NCBI RefSeq assembly: GCF_000473165.1
Contig: NZ_KI421504.1
Location: 4,029,629 to 4,093,628, forward strand
Reading direction: 5' to 3'
Length of the DNA stretch: 64,000 bases
Source: Leisingera aquimarina DSM 24565
Lineage (GTDB): Bacteria; Pseudomonadota; Alphaproteobacteria; Rhodobacterales; Rhodobacteraceae
This document shows positions 36,431 through 46,035 of this stretch, piece by piece (the stretch's first letter is position 1; the number at the start of each line of letters is the position of its first letter). Position numbers and translations under genes: made by a program. The notes under the pieces are model-generated. The model was not told where the DNA came from and did no database searches. It saw nothing but the letters and a program-made list of their open reading frames with translations.

Positions 36431-37684
36431 TCAATGCGATAAAAGGGATGCAAAGAACTCTTCTTCGGTTCCAGCCAATTCCGCTGACCAGCCATTGGCG
36501 AATCCAGCCGCTGGTGCAGCCGCCAATTCCCGGCCCTGCCATACCGCGGGAGTGGCCTGCAGAACGGCACCCGGCACCCCGGTGGCACGCCAGTCCGGGC
36601 ACTGTTGCAGCCCCTTTTGGCCTAGCGCACGAACCTCGCAACCCTTTGCGTCGGCGCCATAAACTTCCCATCTTCTGTCCCAGGCCTGCCCCGGCCGGGA
36701 CGCCTCCCCGCGCACGGAATTATATTCACGGCAGATCCATATCTGTTTGCTGGTAGTGACCAGACGGCAGCCCGCCAATGTGGCCGATCCGCCGCTGCGG
36801 GCCGCCAGAACGGCTTTTTCCATCGGGACCCGCCGCGGCGGGTAAGCGGTGCCGGAAATCCACTGAAAGGCCCGCACCAGCAGCCGATGGCTGATTTCAC
36901 TGGGCAAAGTGCGAAATTTGCGCTGACACAGAACAACCGCCCCCGCCTGCACATGGGCCAGGTCGCGGGCGGCAAGAAACACATACCAATCCAGTGCTTC
37001 ACGGGCTTTGGCCATATTGCGGGCAATCTTAGCCAAAACAGCAGCGGTCAGCCCCAGCGGCGCAAGTTCCTCAAGCGCCCGGCGCACCCTGACCCGCTCG
37101 AACCTGGTATCCTCGTTGCTCGGGTCTTCAGACCAAGCGATGCCGCGGGTTTGCAGATAGTCGCGCAATTCGCAGCGGGTCACATCCAGCAGCGGCCGCA
37201 GCAGCGTCACACCGTTGTGCGTACGCCGCTCTGCCATGCCCGACAGCCCGGTCACACCCGAGGCGCGCGCCATCCGCATCAGCACCGTTTCAGCCTGATC
37301 ATCGGCGGTGTGGCCCAGTGCCAGCACCGGAATGCAGTGGCGCTGCGCCCAGCCGGTCAGCAGGTCGTACCGCGCGTCACGGGCCTGATTCTGCAAATTG
37401 CCTTCCTGGGGGCCGTCCTCCCAGCGCAACACCTCGTGACTGATGCCAAGCCGGGCTGCTGCCGCTCCCGCGGCCTCGGCCTCTGCCGCTGATTCCGGGC
37501 GCAACCCGTGGTCCACAGTGGCGGCAAACAGCGCCACTTCGCCGTTGGTGAAACAATCGTGCAGCAGATGCATCAGCGCCATCGAATCACCGCCGCCGGA
37601 AATCGCAATCCCCAGCCGGTCAGGAAGGGCGGAGCGGAACTGGCTCCGCACCAGGGGCAGGATATTTTGCCGCGCGCCCGTCAA
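36431..37684 (-). CDS. tilS: tRNA(Ile)-lysidine synthetase TilS
   Basis: 417 residues. It converts the wobble C34 of tRNA-Ile(CAU) to lysidine with ATP. The PP-loop SGGGDSMALMHLL begins at residue 29; the N-type ATP pyrophosphatase core continues through LGHTADDQAETVLMR. The start is TTG at 37684, and its last two bases overlap the TGA of cpoB (TTGA), giving tight coupling to the Tol-Pal operon. The C-terminal region is variable and has only weak similarity to the TilS C-terminal domain. Confidence 0.92.
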   Translation of the reverse strand: MTGARQNILPLVRSQFRSALPDRLGIAISGGGDSMALMHLLHDCFTNGEVALFAATVDHGLRPESAAEAEAAGAAAARLGISHEVLRWEDGPQEGNLQNQARDARYDLLTGWAQRHCIPVLALGHTADDQAETVLMRMARASGVTGLSGMAERRTHNGVTLLRPLLDVTRCELRDYLQTRGIAWSEDPSNEDTRFERVRVRRALEELAPLGLTAAVLAKIARNMAKAREALDWYVFLAARDLAHVQAGAVVLCQRKFRTLPSEISHRLLVRAFQWISGTAYPPRRVPMEKAVLAARSGGSATLAGCRLVTTSKQIWICREYNSVRGEASRPGQAWDRRWEVYGADAKGCEVRALGQKGLQQCPDWRATGVPGAVLQATPAVWQGRELAAAPAAGFANGWSAELAGTEEEFFASLLSH

Positions 37685-38508
37685 GAACAGCCCAGCTTGG
37701 CCATTTCCGCCGAGGCCTCGGCCTCTTCTGCAGCACCCGGAAAGCGCACACCGACCTCGGTCAGCGTGACGCAGGCCTGATCGGTCTGACCAAGGCGGCC
37801 CAGCGCCGAGCCCAGCTCAAGCAGCGCCTTGGGGGCCACCGGACCGGCAGAATTACCGGTGAAGGCCGCCAGATAGGCCCGCGCCGCCTCGCGGGTGTCA
37901 CCGAGACCATCCAGTGCCTTGCCGCGGCTGAATTCGGCGGCCGGCGCCAGCGGGCTGCCCGGATAGACCTGATTGAACGCCGCGAACTTCTCCGCCGCAT
38001 CCTGATACAGCCCTTCGGACAGCAGCTTTTCAGCGGCATCGAAATCCGCCTGCTCGCCAATTGCCAGCTCGCCGCTGGCCGGGCTGTCCTCAGCAGCTGC
38101 AACAGCGCCTGCACCGGCAATCGGCAGCTCGCCGCCGCCCAGGGTTGTTGTTTCGCCCAAGGCGCCGATGTCGCCGCCTTCCAGCTCGACCAGCCGGAAT
38201 TCCAGATCGCCGATCCGGTTGGTGCCATCGGTGACAATCCGGTCGATCCGGTGGCCCATCTCCTCGGTCTGCAGGGTCAGCCGCTGCAGCTCGCTTTCAA
38301 TCGCACCGACCCGGTCCAGAACGGTATTGCCCGAAAGTTCCGCCGAGGGCGCACCAGTGGTCGACAGTTCCCGCTTCAGCCGCTGGATCTCGATATGCAG
38401 AACTGTCAGCTCCTGGCGGATGTCCGCGAGGGTCTGCGGATCCTGGGCGGCCAGCGGCAACGGCAGCAGCAGTACAGTGGCCAAAAGCGCAATGCGCAAA
38501 GGTTTCAT
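37681..38508 (-). CDS. cpoB: Cell division coordinator CpoB (YbgF)
   Basis: 275 residues. Signal peptide 1-21 (LPLPLAAQ), a coiled-coil trimerisation region (about 22-90, with LADIRQELTVLHIEIQRLKR), an alanine-rich linker and TPR repeats from about 150 (DAAEKLLSEGLYQDAAEKFA). CpoB links peptidoglycan synthesis with Tol-Pal-driven outer-membrane constriction. It lies 4 bases after pal. Confidence 0.92.
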   Translation of the reverse strand: MKPLRIALLATVLLLPLPLAAQDPQTLADIRQELTVLHIEIQRLKRELSTTGAPSAELSGNTVLDRVGAIESELQRLTLQTEEMGHRIDRIVTDGTNRIGDLEFRLVELEGGDIGALGETTTLGGGELPIAGAGAVAAAEDSPASGELAIGEQADFDAAEKLLSEGLYQDAAEKFAAFNQVYPGSPLAPAAEFSRGKALDGLGDTREAARAYLAAFTGNSAGPVAPKALLELGSALGRLGQTDQACVTLTEVGVRFPGAAEEAEASAEMAKLGCS

Positions 38509-38512
38509 GGCG

Positions 38513-39022
38513 TTACCCCGTCAACCCGCCTGCCAGCACCGTCACCGCGCGGCGGTTCTTGGAATAGCAGACCTCGTCCGAGCAGATTTCCAGCGGGCGT
38601 TCCTTGCCGAAGCTTACCACCTTGATGCGGCTGCCGGCGACTCCTTGGGACATCAGGTATTCGCGGGCTGCATTGGCGCGTTTCGCCCCCAGGCCTAGGT
38701 TGTATTCGCGGGTGCCCTGCTCGTCCGCGTGCCCTTCGATAGTGACCACATAATCGGCGTTGCGGGCCAGCCATTGCGATTGGCCTTGCAGCGTTGCCTG
38801 GGCCGCAGGCGACAGGGTGGACTGGTCGATTGCAAACAGCACCCGGTCGCCCACGGTCTGCTGGAAATAGGCCGGACTGGCCGGATCCAGCGCGCCAGCG
38901 CCGGCGCCAGCACCGCCTGCCCCGGCCCCGCCGCCGTTCAAATCGTCGTTCCATGGGTTGCTGCTGCAGGCTGTCAGCCCCAGAACGGCCACCGCCGCCA
39001 TTGCCAATTTCAATCCGCTCAT
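38513..39022 (-). CDS. pal: Peptidoglycan-associated lipoprotein Pal
   Basis: 169 residues. Lipoprotein signal with lipobox LTACSS (Cys19). A glycine/alanine-rich linker, then the OmpA-type domain (about 60-165) with FAIDQSTLSPAAQATLQGQ, EGHADEQGTREYNLGLGAK and NRRAVTVL. Pal anchors the outer membrane to peptidoglycan and is held by TolB. Confidence 0.95.
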   Translation of the reverse strand: MSGLKLAMAAVAVLGLTACSSNPWNDDLNGGGAGAGGAGAGAGALDPASPAYFQQTVGDRVLFAIDQSTLSPAAQATLQGQSQWLARNADYVVTIEGHADEQGTREYNLGLGAKRANAAREYLMSQGVAGSRIKVVSFGKERPLEICSDEVCYSKNRRAVTVLAGGLTG

Positions 39023-39113
39023 ATCGTCTGCCTATCCCTTTGCGTTTCTTGACCCGAAACTAGCATAAGCCCGGGGGTGGTTCTATGCGGGTATCCCCGC
39101 CTTAACGGCCCTT

Positions 39114-40439
39114 TTACCTTTGCAACGGCGACCAGGCCGGGTCCGAGGCCCCGTCCGGCGTCCTCACCGGCTTCAGATTGCGCCCCGTGATGTCCACCGA
39201 ATAGAGCAGCGCCCGCCCGGTGCTGCCCTGGCTTTCACGGGTGAACATGATCACCCGGCCATTTGGCGCCCAGGTCGGCCCCTCATCCAGGAACGAAGCC
39301 GTCAGCAAACGTTCTTCACTGCCGTCGGTGCGCATAACACCGATATGGAACCGGCCCTTGTTCTGTTTGGTAAAGGCAATCATATCACCGCGCGGCGACC
39401 ACACCGGGGTGCCATAGCGCCCCTGGCCGAAACTGATCCGGCGCGCCTCGCCGCCGCTGGCGGGCATCACATATAGCTGCTGGCTGCCCGAGCGGTCGCT
39501 TTCAAAGACAACCTGTGACCCGTCAGGCGAAAACGATGGCGCGGTCTCGATCGAGGGCGCCGAGGTCAGCCGGGTCTTGGCTCCGGTCCCGATATCCATC
39601 GAGAACAGGTCCGTATTGCCGCCCTGGGTCTGCGAATAGACCACCGTGCGCCCGTCCGGGGCAAACCGCGGCGCAAAGCTCATGATGCCATCGCCGCTAG
39701 ACAGAATCTTGCGCTGCACCTGGCCGACGTCCAGCACATGAATCTGCGGAAAACCGCTTTCATAGCTGGTGTAAAGCACCCGGTCGCCGGTGGGCGAAAA
39801 CCGCGGTGCCAGCACAAGCGCGGCGCTGTTGGTCAGGTACTGCACGTTGGCGCCGTCGTAGTCCATGATCGCTAGCCGCTTGCGGCGGTCGTTCTTGGGG
39901 CCGCTTTCAGAGACATAAACCACCCGGCTGTCGAAATAACCGCTCTCGCCGGTGATCTCGCTGTAGATGGCATCAGCCACCTTATGCGCCATCCGCCGCC
40001 ATCCGCCAGTGGTGCCGGAAAATTGCAGCGCGCTTTCCAGCTCCTTTTCCGCAAACACGTCATAGCCGCGGAACCGCACCGTCAGCCGGTTGCCGGTGAC
40101 ACTGACGGCGCCCGTGATCAGCGCCTGCGCGTTCACCGCCTTCCAGTCCGCGTATTTCACCGGATTGTCAAAGCCGGTCACCTTGGAGATATGGGCGCTG
40201 GCGGGCACTTCGCGGAATAGCCCGGTGCCGCTGAGGTCCGCCGCCACCACCCGCGCGATCTGCGCCGCATGTTCAGCAGCCGAAGGGGTCTCCGGCACAA
40301 AATCCGGCACCGCATAGGGCAATGGCTCAATCACACCCTGATCGATCTCGATGCGGAGCGGGCCGGTCTGCGCCGCAACGGCGCCCACCCCGGCCAGTGC
40401 CGAAGCCCCGATCAGCAGAGCTGCCAGAATTTTCCTCAT
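39114..40439 (-). CDS. tolB: Tol-Pal translocation protein TolB
   Basis: 441 residues. Signal peptide (1-23, ending GAVAAQ), N-terminal alpha/beta domain, and a six-bladed beta-propeller with repeated FSPDG/FAPDG units ([45 protein letters not shown]). Periplasmic; it shuttles between TolA and Pal. The ATG overlaps the tolA stop. Confidence 0.95.
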   Translation of the reverse strand: MRKILAALLIGASALAGVGAVAAQTGPLRIEIDQGVIEPLPYAVPDFVPETPSAAEHAAQIARVVAADLSGTGLFREVPASAHISKVTGFDNPVKYADWKAVNAQALITGAVSVTGNRLTVRFRGYDVFAEKELESALQFSGTTGGWRRMAHKVADAIYSEITGESGYFDSRVVYVSESGPKNDRRKRLAIMDYDGANVQYLTNSAALVLAPRFSPTGDRVLYTSYESGFPQIHVLDVGQVQRKILSSGDGIMSFAPRFAPDGRTVVYSQTQGGNTDLFSMDIGTGAKTRLTSAPSIETAPSFSPDGSQVVFESDRSGSQQLYVMPASGGEARRISFGQGRYGTPVWSPRGDMIAFTKQNKGRFHIGVMRTDGSEERLLTASFLDEGPTWAPNGRVIMFTRESQGSTGRALLYSVDITGRNLKPVRTPDGASDPAWSPLQR

Positions 40440-41569
40440 TTGATCCGCATCCTTTCAGGATTGAATGTCATCTCAATATCACGCCATTGCGCGTATTTTT
40501 CAGGGGGAAGCTGAAACCCCTTGGCTCCGCAGCGGATTATTGCCCGCCGGGCGGCCCCAAAGGCCTGCTGTGCCGCCGACGACGAGCCGCCGGTGCTGGA
40601 CAGCATCCGGATGCTGCCGCTGTCCGGCTTGCCATCCTGTGCCAGCGACACCGCCACCACCACCGTGGTGTTCAACGCATCAGTCGACAGCGAGCCCACG
40701 TTCCAGCACTGCGAGACCGCAACGCGCAAGGCATCCTTTTCGCCCAGCGTCAGCGGCGGCCCCGAAGGTTCCCGCGCCTCGACATCGGCCCCCCCTGCCA
40801 GGGCTTCTGCCAAAGCATCCTCCACCGCGGAGGGCGTATCCGCCGTCTCCGGCTGCTCCTGTTCTGCCGGCTGGGCCGCTTCCACGGCCTCTTCCGGCTG
40901 CGGCTGCGGGCGCGCGGGCCGTGTTTTGGGCCGCACAGACACTTCCGGCGCAGCAGAGGCTGCAACCTCCTCGCCTTCATTCTCTTCGGTCACGATCCTG
41001 TCGCTGGCAGCCTCAGGCGCGGTCGCTTCCTGCGCCTCCTGCTCGGTTTCCGTACCTTCTTCTGGCGACACTTCCGGCTGGGCGATGTCATCCACACGGG
41101 TGTCCGGCTCAGGCGGCGCGACAGGCTCAGGCGCGACCCGGTCCACCGGGCGCGGCGCGGTCTCAGGGCGCAGCTGCGGCACCAGCGCCGCAATCTCCGG
41201 CGCCTCAACCGCTGCAGGCGGAGTAGCCGGCACATCCGGCTCGGGCTGCGGCTCTGGGATCTTTGTCACCTGCGGATCCGGCGCCGCCGGCGCGACCGGT
41301 TCGGGCTGAACGGTTTCCGGCTCAGGATCCGGCTGCGGTGCTGGCTCGGGCGCGGGCTGCACTTCGGCAGGTTCATCCAACGGCGCAGGTTCGGGCGCGA
41401 CTTGCGGCGCCTGACGCTGCTGACTGAGCTTTTCAAACTGCTCTGCCGAAATCAGCGCGACCTGCTGCACACGGGACGGCAAGGGTTCGGACGGGAACCA
41501 GGCGCCAAAGACAACCCATCCCATCAACAGCCCGTGTCCGGCAAGAGAGATCCTGGTTCCGGTCTGCAC
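40436..41569 (-). CDS. tolA: Tol-Pal protein TolA
   Basis: 377 residues. One N-terminal membrane span (about 6-25, [19 protein letters not shown]), a long Pro/Glu/Ala-rich spacer (about 50-250) rather than the helical KA-rich one of enterobacteria, and a C-terminal TonB/TolA-like domain (about 285-375, with [20 protein letters not shown]). It transmits proton-motive force from TolQR to Pal/TolB. Overlaps tolB by four bases. Confidence 0.9.
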   Translation of the reverse strand: MQTGTRISLAGHGLLMGWVVFGAWFPSEPLPSRVQQVALISAEQFEKLSQQRQAPQVAPEPAPLDEPAEVQPAPEPAPQPDPEPETVQPEPVAPAAPDPQVTKIPEPQPEPDVPATPPAAVEAPEIAALVPQLRPETAPRPVDRVAPEPVAPPEPDTRVDDIAQPEVSPEEGTETEQEAQEATAPEAASDRIVTEENEGEEVAASAAPEVSVRPKTRPARPQPQPEEAVEAAQPAEQEQPETADTPSAVEDALAEALAGGADVEAREPSGPPLTLGEKDALRVAVSQCWNVGSLSTDALNTTVVVAVSLAQDGKPDSGSIRMLSSTGGSSSAAQQAFGAARRAIIRCGAKGFQLPPEKYAQWRDIEMTFNPERMRIK

Positions 41570-41584
41570 CGCCCGCGTCCCCGC

Positions 41585-42076
41585 TTATTGCCCTGCGCCC
41601 TCAGACGGCTGCCCGTCCAGGGCCGGTCCGCCGGTGTCCGTCACCAGCCCAACATTGGAAAACCCGCCTGCATTCAGCGCACCCATCACCTGCATCACAT
41701 CCGCATAGGCAATCCGCCCGTCGGCGCGCAGGAACACCCTGTCCGAGTTGCGCTCGGCTGCAATTGCCCGCAGCTTGGGCACCAGTTCATCGCGCGCCAC
41801 CGGCGTGGTCTGGATTTCCACCCCGCCCTCGGCGGTCATAGTGACGGTCAGCGGCTCTTCCTCATCACCGGACAATGCACCCGCAGCGGTCTTGGGCAGC
41901 TCCACCGGCACGCCGACAGTCATCAGCGGTGCAGCCACCATGAAGATGATCAGCAGCACCAGCATCACGTCCACAAAGGGCGTGACATTGATTTCCGACA
42001 TTGGCCGCCCGCGTCCGCGGCGGCGGCCCCGGCGGCGGTTGCCGCCTCCCTGCGGCTGCTGGACAGCGGCGCCCAT
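41585..42076 (-). CDS. tolR: Tol-Pal protein TolR
   Basis: 163 residues. After an unusual Arg/Gly-rich cytoplasmic N-terminus comes the ExbD-type span SEINVTPFVDVMLVLLIIF with the essential membrane Asp (about residue 36) and a periplasmic domain. Works with TolQ as the proton-driven motor. Spaced by 3 bases from tolQ. Confidence 0.94.
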   Translation of the reverse strand: MGAAVQQPQGGGNRRRGRRRGRGRPMSEINVTPFVDVMLVLLIIFMVAAPLMTVGVPVELPKTAAGALSGDEEEPLTVTMTAEGGVEIQTTPVARDELVPKLRAIAAERNSDRVFLRADGRIAYADVMQVMGALNAGGFSNVGLVTDTGGPALDGQPSEGAGQ

Positions 42077-42079
42077 AAC

Positions 42080-42775
42080 TCAGGAATCCAACTGACGGCT
42101 AAGAATGGTTGCAAACTCATCGGCAAAGGCCTCATAGCCGCCGATGATACGGTCGCTGTCCGCGCTCAGCTTGTTGTAGAAAACCACGGCCGGGATCGCC
42201 GCCAGCAGGCCCAGACCGGTCGCCATCAGCGCCTCGGCAATGCCCGGCGCCACTACGGCCAGGTTGGTGTTCTGCTGCTCTGCAATCTCGATAAAGGCGG
42301 TCATAATGCCCCAGACGGTGCCGAACAGCCCCACAAAGGGCGCAGTAGAGCCGACGGTGGCCAGGATCGACAAGCCGCTTTGCAGCCCCTCGGTCTCTTT
42401 GGCGATGGCCACATCCATCGACCGGTCGATGCGCGCCTGCGCGCCGGGGATCAGCCCGCCGTCGCTGCGGTGGCTGCGCCGCCATTCCGTCATCCCTGCG
42501 GAAAAGATCCGGGCCGCCTGCCCAGGGGGTTCTGCGCCGATCTGATCAAACAGCGCATCCAGCGGATTGCCCGACCAGAAGGCGCGGTCAAAGGCATCGG
42601 CTTCCCTGCGGGCAAGACGGTAGTTGATCATCTTCTGAACGATGATGCCCCAAGACCAGATCGAGGCCCCGACCAGCATCAGCATCACCAGTTTCACGGT
42701 TACGGTGGCCCGCGCGAAAAGGCCCCACATGGAGAAATCAATCTCCTGCGCCAGCGCCAGAGTTTCTGCTTCCAT
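42080..42775 (-). CDS. tolQ: Tol-Pal protein TolQ
   Basis: 231 residues with three membrane spans (about 18-40, 133-155 and 170-195). The MotA/ExbB signature GLFGTVWGIMTAF lies at about 150-162 and the third span has GIAEALMATGLGLLAAIPAV. Stator-like ring around TolR. First gene of the tolQRAB-pal-cpoB-tilS string, preceded 105 bases upstream by ybgC. Confidence 0.95.
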   Translation of the reverse strand: MEAETLALAQEIDFSMWGLFARATVTVKLVMLMLVGASIWSWGIIVQKMINYRLARREADAFDRAFWSGNPLDALFDQIGAEPPGQAARIFSAGMTEWRRSHRSDGGLIPGAQARIDRSMDVAIAKETEGLQSGLSILATVGSTAPFVGLFGTVWGIMTAFIEIAEQQNTNLAVVAPGIAEALMATGLGLLAAIPAVVFYNKLSADSDRIIGGYEAFADEFATILSRQLDS

Positions 42776-42880
42776 TCGCCTGCTCTACGATTTCCCGGCC
42801 GTTTCTCCGGCCTTATTTGGCCAAAGGCTAGCCCAGTTCAATGTCAAAGGCCATTAAAACAGCCGCCACGGCGCCAAATG

Positions 42881-43264
42881 TTACCGCAATGCGCGAATCT
42901 CTGCCGGAAGCCGCGCAGGCTTGCCGCCTATGGTGATGCAGACAATGGTGACCTGGGCCCGGAACAGTGGCTGGCCGCCGCGGGTCACCTCCTGGATCAG
43001 GGTCATCCGGGCCGGAGTCACATTGTGCACTGAGGTTATGACCAGCAGTTCCTCGTCGAATTTGGCGGGCGCCAGATAATCCGCCTCGATCCGGCGCACC
43101 ACATAGATCAGCCCGGCCTCGCGCATGGCGTTCTGATCAACGCCGATGCCACGCACCCAGTCGCTGCGCGCACGTTCGATGAAGCGCAGGTAATTGGCGT
43201 GATAGACGATCCCGCCCATGTCGGTGTCCTCGTAATAGACCCGGACAGGGAAATGATGGTTCAT
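42881..43264 (-). CDS. ybgC: YbgC acyl-CoA thioesterase of the Tol-Pal operon
   Basis: 127 residues, hotdog fold. The catalytic tyrosine/aspartate region YYEDTDMGGIVYHANYLRF (about 10-28) is the 4-hydroxybenzoyl-CoA thioesterase signature. It is conserved upstream of tolQ in most proteobacteria and is thought to act on phospholipid-linked acyl carriers. Minus strand, same direction as tolQ. Confidence 0.93.
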   Translation of the reverse strand: MNHHFPVRVYYEDTDMGGIVYHANYLRFIERARSDWVRGIGVDQNAMREAGLIYVVRRIEADYLAPAKFDEELLVITSVHNVTPARMTLIQEVTRGGQPLFRAQVTIVCITIGGKPARLPAEIRALR

Positions 43265-43325
43265 TACCTGCGCTCCTGCTTTTGCTCGCGCACCCTATGG
43301 GCGGTGCCCAACCGCTGCAAGCGGT

Positions 43326-43868
43326 TCACCCTTGCAGCCTGTACTCCGCCAGCACGTCATAGCGCGCGCCTTCCGGCGCCAAAGTGGACTGGAACAGCGC
43401 AAAACTGTCCGCCTCCCACCCCAGCCCGAAACCCGCTGCCGCGGCCAGGAAACGGGCAATCTTTTCCACCTGCCCCGCCTCCAAATGCCTGGGAAAGCGT
43501 GCCAGCGTCACATGCGGGCGGAATCGCTCGCGGGACAACTCGATCCCGGCAGTCCGGCAGGCGCTGCGGACACGGTCGCGCAAATGGCCCAGCTCCGGTG
43601 TCTTCTGCACCTCCGCCGCCAACACTCGCGGCAGCTTGCCGCCAAGAGTATCAAGCCCGCGAAAGGATAACTGCAACGGAGGAGCACTGATCTCTGCCAG
43701 AATTTGATGCAGGGCCTGCAGCACCGGTTCAGGCTGGTCATCCAAGAAAGCCAGCGTCAGGTGCAAGTTTTCCGCGGGGACATGCCGGCCCACGGTCAGC
43801 CCCTCCTGCACGTGTTCAAGCGTCTCCAAGGCCTCATCTGGCAGCGGCAGGCCCACGAAGGCGCGCAT
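43326..43868 (-). CDS. thpR: RNA 2',3'-cyclic phosphodiesterase ThpR (LigT)
   Basis: 180 residues, 2H phosphoesterase. Two HxT/HxS motifs are visible: HLTLAFLDDQ (about 40-49) and HVTLARFPRH (about 124-133). It hydrolyses 2',3'-cyclic phosphates at RNA ends. Its ATG overlaps the stop of the upstream unknown gene (ATGA), suggesting coupling. Confidence 0.93.
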   Translation of the reverse strand: MRAFVGLPLPDEALETLEHVQEGLTVGRHVPAENLHLTLAFLDDQPEPVLQALHQILAEISAPPLQLSFRGLDTLGGKLPRVLAAEVQKTPELGHLRDRVRSACRTAGIELSRERFRPHVTLARFPRHLEAGQVEKIARFLAAAAGFGLGWEADSFALFQSTLAPEGARYDVLAEYRLQG

Positions 43869-44536
43869 CAGGACTGCGGCGGTTCCGCCGCCGGCGCCTG
43901 CAGCCGCGCGAACAGACGCAGGGCGTGCGACTTGTCGTCAGCCGCCACCGGCATCATCCGGTCGTATGCTGCGGCAATCACGCCCGCAACCTCCGGCCGC
44001 AGAATGGTGGCGCCGGTCTCCGGCAGCACCGCCAGCGGCGAGGCCTCGGCAAAGGCCGCATCGCCCCACATCAGCACCACCTGCACCGCTTGGGTGAGCG
44101 CCAATGTCTCGGCGGGCATCTGCGCCATCGCCCCCTGCATCCGCAGAAACACAAACGCCGCCTTGATGCCGCCCTGATCATCAAACCGGAAGGCGCGGTA
44201 CTGGTTGGCCTCCGCATCCTTCAGCCGGGCAACCAAAGGCGCAAGCCCGGGGATCAGCCTGTCCAGATCCGGCACCTCCAGCAACTCATCCCAGTCCAGA
44301 AAGAAAAAGAACATCAGGTTCGAACCCAGCTCAGGGTCCGTCTCGGCCATCTGATGGCCCGCCAGCATCATCACCGCCTCCAACGCGCCCTTTACGGTTT
44401 TCAGCGTCTCGTCCTGAACCCCGAAGACGATCGGCGCCACCGGCCGGCCCCAGCGGGCACAGGCGTATGAGCCGTCATGGCGGGTGAACAGGGCTTCGAT
44501 CTGTTCGGGCGTCAGGTCTGGCAGCTGGGTGGTCAT
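43868..44536 (-). CDS. Conserved hypothetical protein upstream of thpR
   Basis: 222 residues from the ATG at 44536, which has AAGGAG seven bases before it; an upstream in-frame reading to 44854 runs through a hairpin-rich gap and was rejected. No named domain recognised. It opens with PEQIEALFTRHDGSYACARWGRP and contains a PIVFGV strand and ELGSNLMFFFFLDWDELLEV. No signal or membrane span. It overlaps thpR by four bases, and a link with RNA 2',3' ends is a guess from that alone. Confidence 0.72.
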   Translation of the reverse strand: MTTQLPDLTPEQIEALFTRHDGSYACARWGRPVAPIVFGVQDETLKTVKGALEAVMMLAGHQMAETDPELGSNLMFFFFLDWDELLEVPDLDRLIPGLAPLVARLKDAEANQYRAFRFDDQGGIKAAFVFLRMQGAMAQMPAETLALTQAVQVVLMWGDAAFAEASPLAVLPETGATILRPEVAGVIAAAYDRMMPVAADDKSHALRLFARLQAPAAEPPQS

Positions 44537-44897
44537 ATACGTCTCCTTGATCCTGCCTAGTCTATGCCGTCTGTGCCGCGCGGCGGCAAGGGGAAGGCTC
44601 CCGCGCCTGTCCGGCCCCCTGGCTGCGCCAGAGGGCCGGAAACAACCTTGGGCCGGGCGCCGCTTGCGCGGCGCATCCAGCATCGCGTCAAGCGGATGCG
44701 GCCCGGCTTCTTTCTGGTCAAAAACACCCCCGCCGGAGGCAACGCCGCGCTGCAACGCAGCGTCCGGCCCGAGCATCACAGAGGCATCGCCTCTGCCTTC
44801 CGCCCCCGCAGTATAGGTCATCATTCCTGACGCAATGTTTCGCGCGCGAAACATTGCGTCAGGAATGATGACACACTTATAGTAGATTGTCCGCTAT
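44537..44897. other. Gene-free gap with dispersed motifs before ruvB
   Basis: No gene supported. It contains arms CCGGCCC / GGGCCGG at about 44610-44640, the motif AAAACACCCCCGCCGGAGGC (44721-44740) which repeats most of the folD terminator arm, the inverted copy of GGCGCGGGAGCC (about 44597-44608), and the 56-base perfect palindrome at 44817-44872. Confidence 0.7.
44817..44872. repeat. 56-base perfect palindrome
   Basis: Arms of 28 bases, 44817-44844 and 44845-44872, starting GTCATCATTCCTGACGCAAT and meeting at CGCG/CGCG with no loop. It lies 25 bases past the ruvB stop. No T tract follows on either strand. Length and perfection exceed ordinary terminators. Confidence 0.9.
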
Positions 44898-45929
44898 CTA
44901 CCCGAACAAATCGTTCCGTGAGCGCGGCGGCGCCATGCCAAGATGGGTCCAGGCCTTTTGCGCCAGCATCCGTCCGCGCGGGGTGCGCTGGATCAGGCCC
45001 TGCTGCAAGAGGTAGGGCTCTATCACTTCCTCCAGCGCGTCACGGCTTTCGGACAAGGCGGCCGAGATGGTCTCGATCCCCACTGGTCCGCCGCCGTAAT
45101 TCTCGGCCACCAGAGTCAGATACCGCCGGTCAGCGCCATCCAGCCCCAGCTGATCCACTCCCAGGCGGGTCAGTGCTCCATCGGCCAGTTCGCGGGTGAT
45201 CGTGCCATCGCCCTCCACAACCGCAAAGTCCACAACGCGGCGCAAGAGCCGCCCGGCGATCCTGGGGGTGCCGCGGGCGCGCCGCGCGATCTCGCGGGCG
45301 CCTGCATCATCCGCAGGTGCCCCCAGCTTGCGGGCATTGCGGCGGACAATCTCGAACAGCTCGTCAATTGTATAAAACTGCAGGCGGGTCGGAATGCCGA
45401 AGCGGTCGCGCAGCGGGGTGGTCAGCAGACCCATGCGGGTGGTGGCCCCGACCAGAGTAAAGGGCTGCAGCTCGATCCGCACGGTGCGTGCGGCCGGCCC
45501 CTCGCCGATCACCAGGTCCAGCTCAAAATCCTCCATCGCCGGATAAAGCACTTCCTCGACTGCAGGGTTCAACCGGTGGATTTCGTCGATGAACAGCACG
45601 TCGCTGGCTTCGAGGTTAGTAAGGATCGCTGCCAGATCTCCGGCTTTGGCCAGAACCGGGCCGGAGGTCATGCGGAAGTTCACCCCCAGCTCGCGGGCAA
45701 TGATCTGGGCCAATGTGGTCTTGCCGAGGCCAGGCGGACCGTGGAACAGCGTGTGGTCCATCGCCTCGCCGCGGCGGCGGGCGGATTCAATAAAGACCTT
45801 CAGGTTGGCCCGGGCTTCGGCTTGCCCGATGAATTCGCCAAGGCCCTGCGGGCGCAGGGCACGGTCGCCGTCAATTGAACTGTCTTCCGGCATAGGATCA
45901 GGGCGGAGGGCCGGATCGGCGTCAATCAT
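44898..45929 (-). CDS. ruvB: Holliday junction helicase RuvB
   Basis: 343 residues from the ATG at 45929 ([12 protein letters not shown]); a GTG at 45989 would add 20 non-conserved residues and run through a hairpin. AAA motor of branch migration: Walker [12 protein letters not shown] (about 62-72), Walker [15 protein letters not shown], then the sensor [19 protein letters not shown] and a C-terminal winged helix ([13 protein letters not shown]). Last gene of ruvC-ruvA-ruvB. Confidence 0.95.
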   Translation of the reverse strand: MIDADPALRPDPMPEDSSIDGDRALRPQGLGEFIGQAEARANLKVFIESARRRGEAMDHTLFHGPPGLGKTTLAQIIARELGVNFRMTSGPVLAKAGDLAAILTNLEASDVLFIDEIHRLNPAVEEVLYPAMEDFELDLVIGEGPAARTVRIELQPFTLVGATTRMGLLTTPLRDRFGIPTRLQFYTIDELFEIVRRNARKLGAPADDAGAREIARRARGTPRIAGRLLRRVVDFAVVEGDGTITRELADGALTRLGVDQLGLDGADRRYLTLVAENYGGGPVGIETISAALSESRDALEEVIEPYLLQQGLIQRTPRGRMLAQKAWTHLGMAPPRSRNDLFG

Positions 45930-46035
45930 TTCGACCACCCCGCAGCAGAGTTCCGGCGGCCCGCCCCGTTTTGCCAAAGGCAAACCCACGGTTTGACCGG
46001 CGGGCGCTGCCCTTCATGATTGTTCGCCATCCCGA

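Noticed and set aside
40322..43033. 903-codon plus-strand open frame opposite tolA, tolR and tolQ
   Set aside because: Low-complexity His/Arg/Leu translation that mirrors the Pro/Glu-rich tolA spacer; the minus-strand Tol genes are certain.
44537..44854. N-terminal extension of the protein at 43868
   Set aside because: It runs through the 56-base palindrome region and dispersed motifs; AAGGAG before the ATG at 44536 decides the start.
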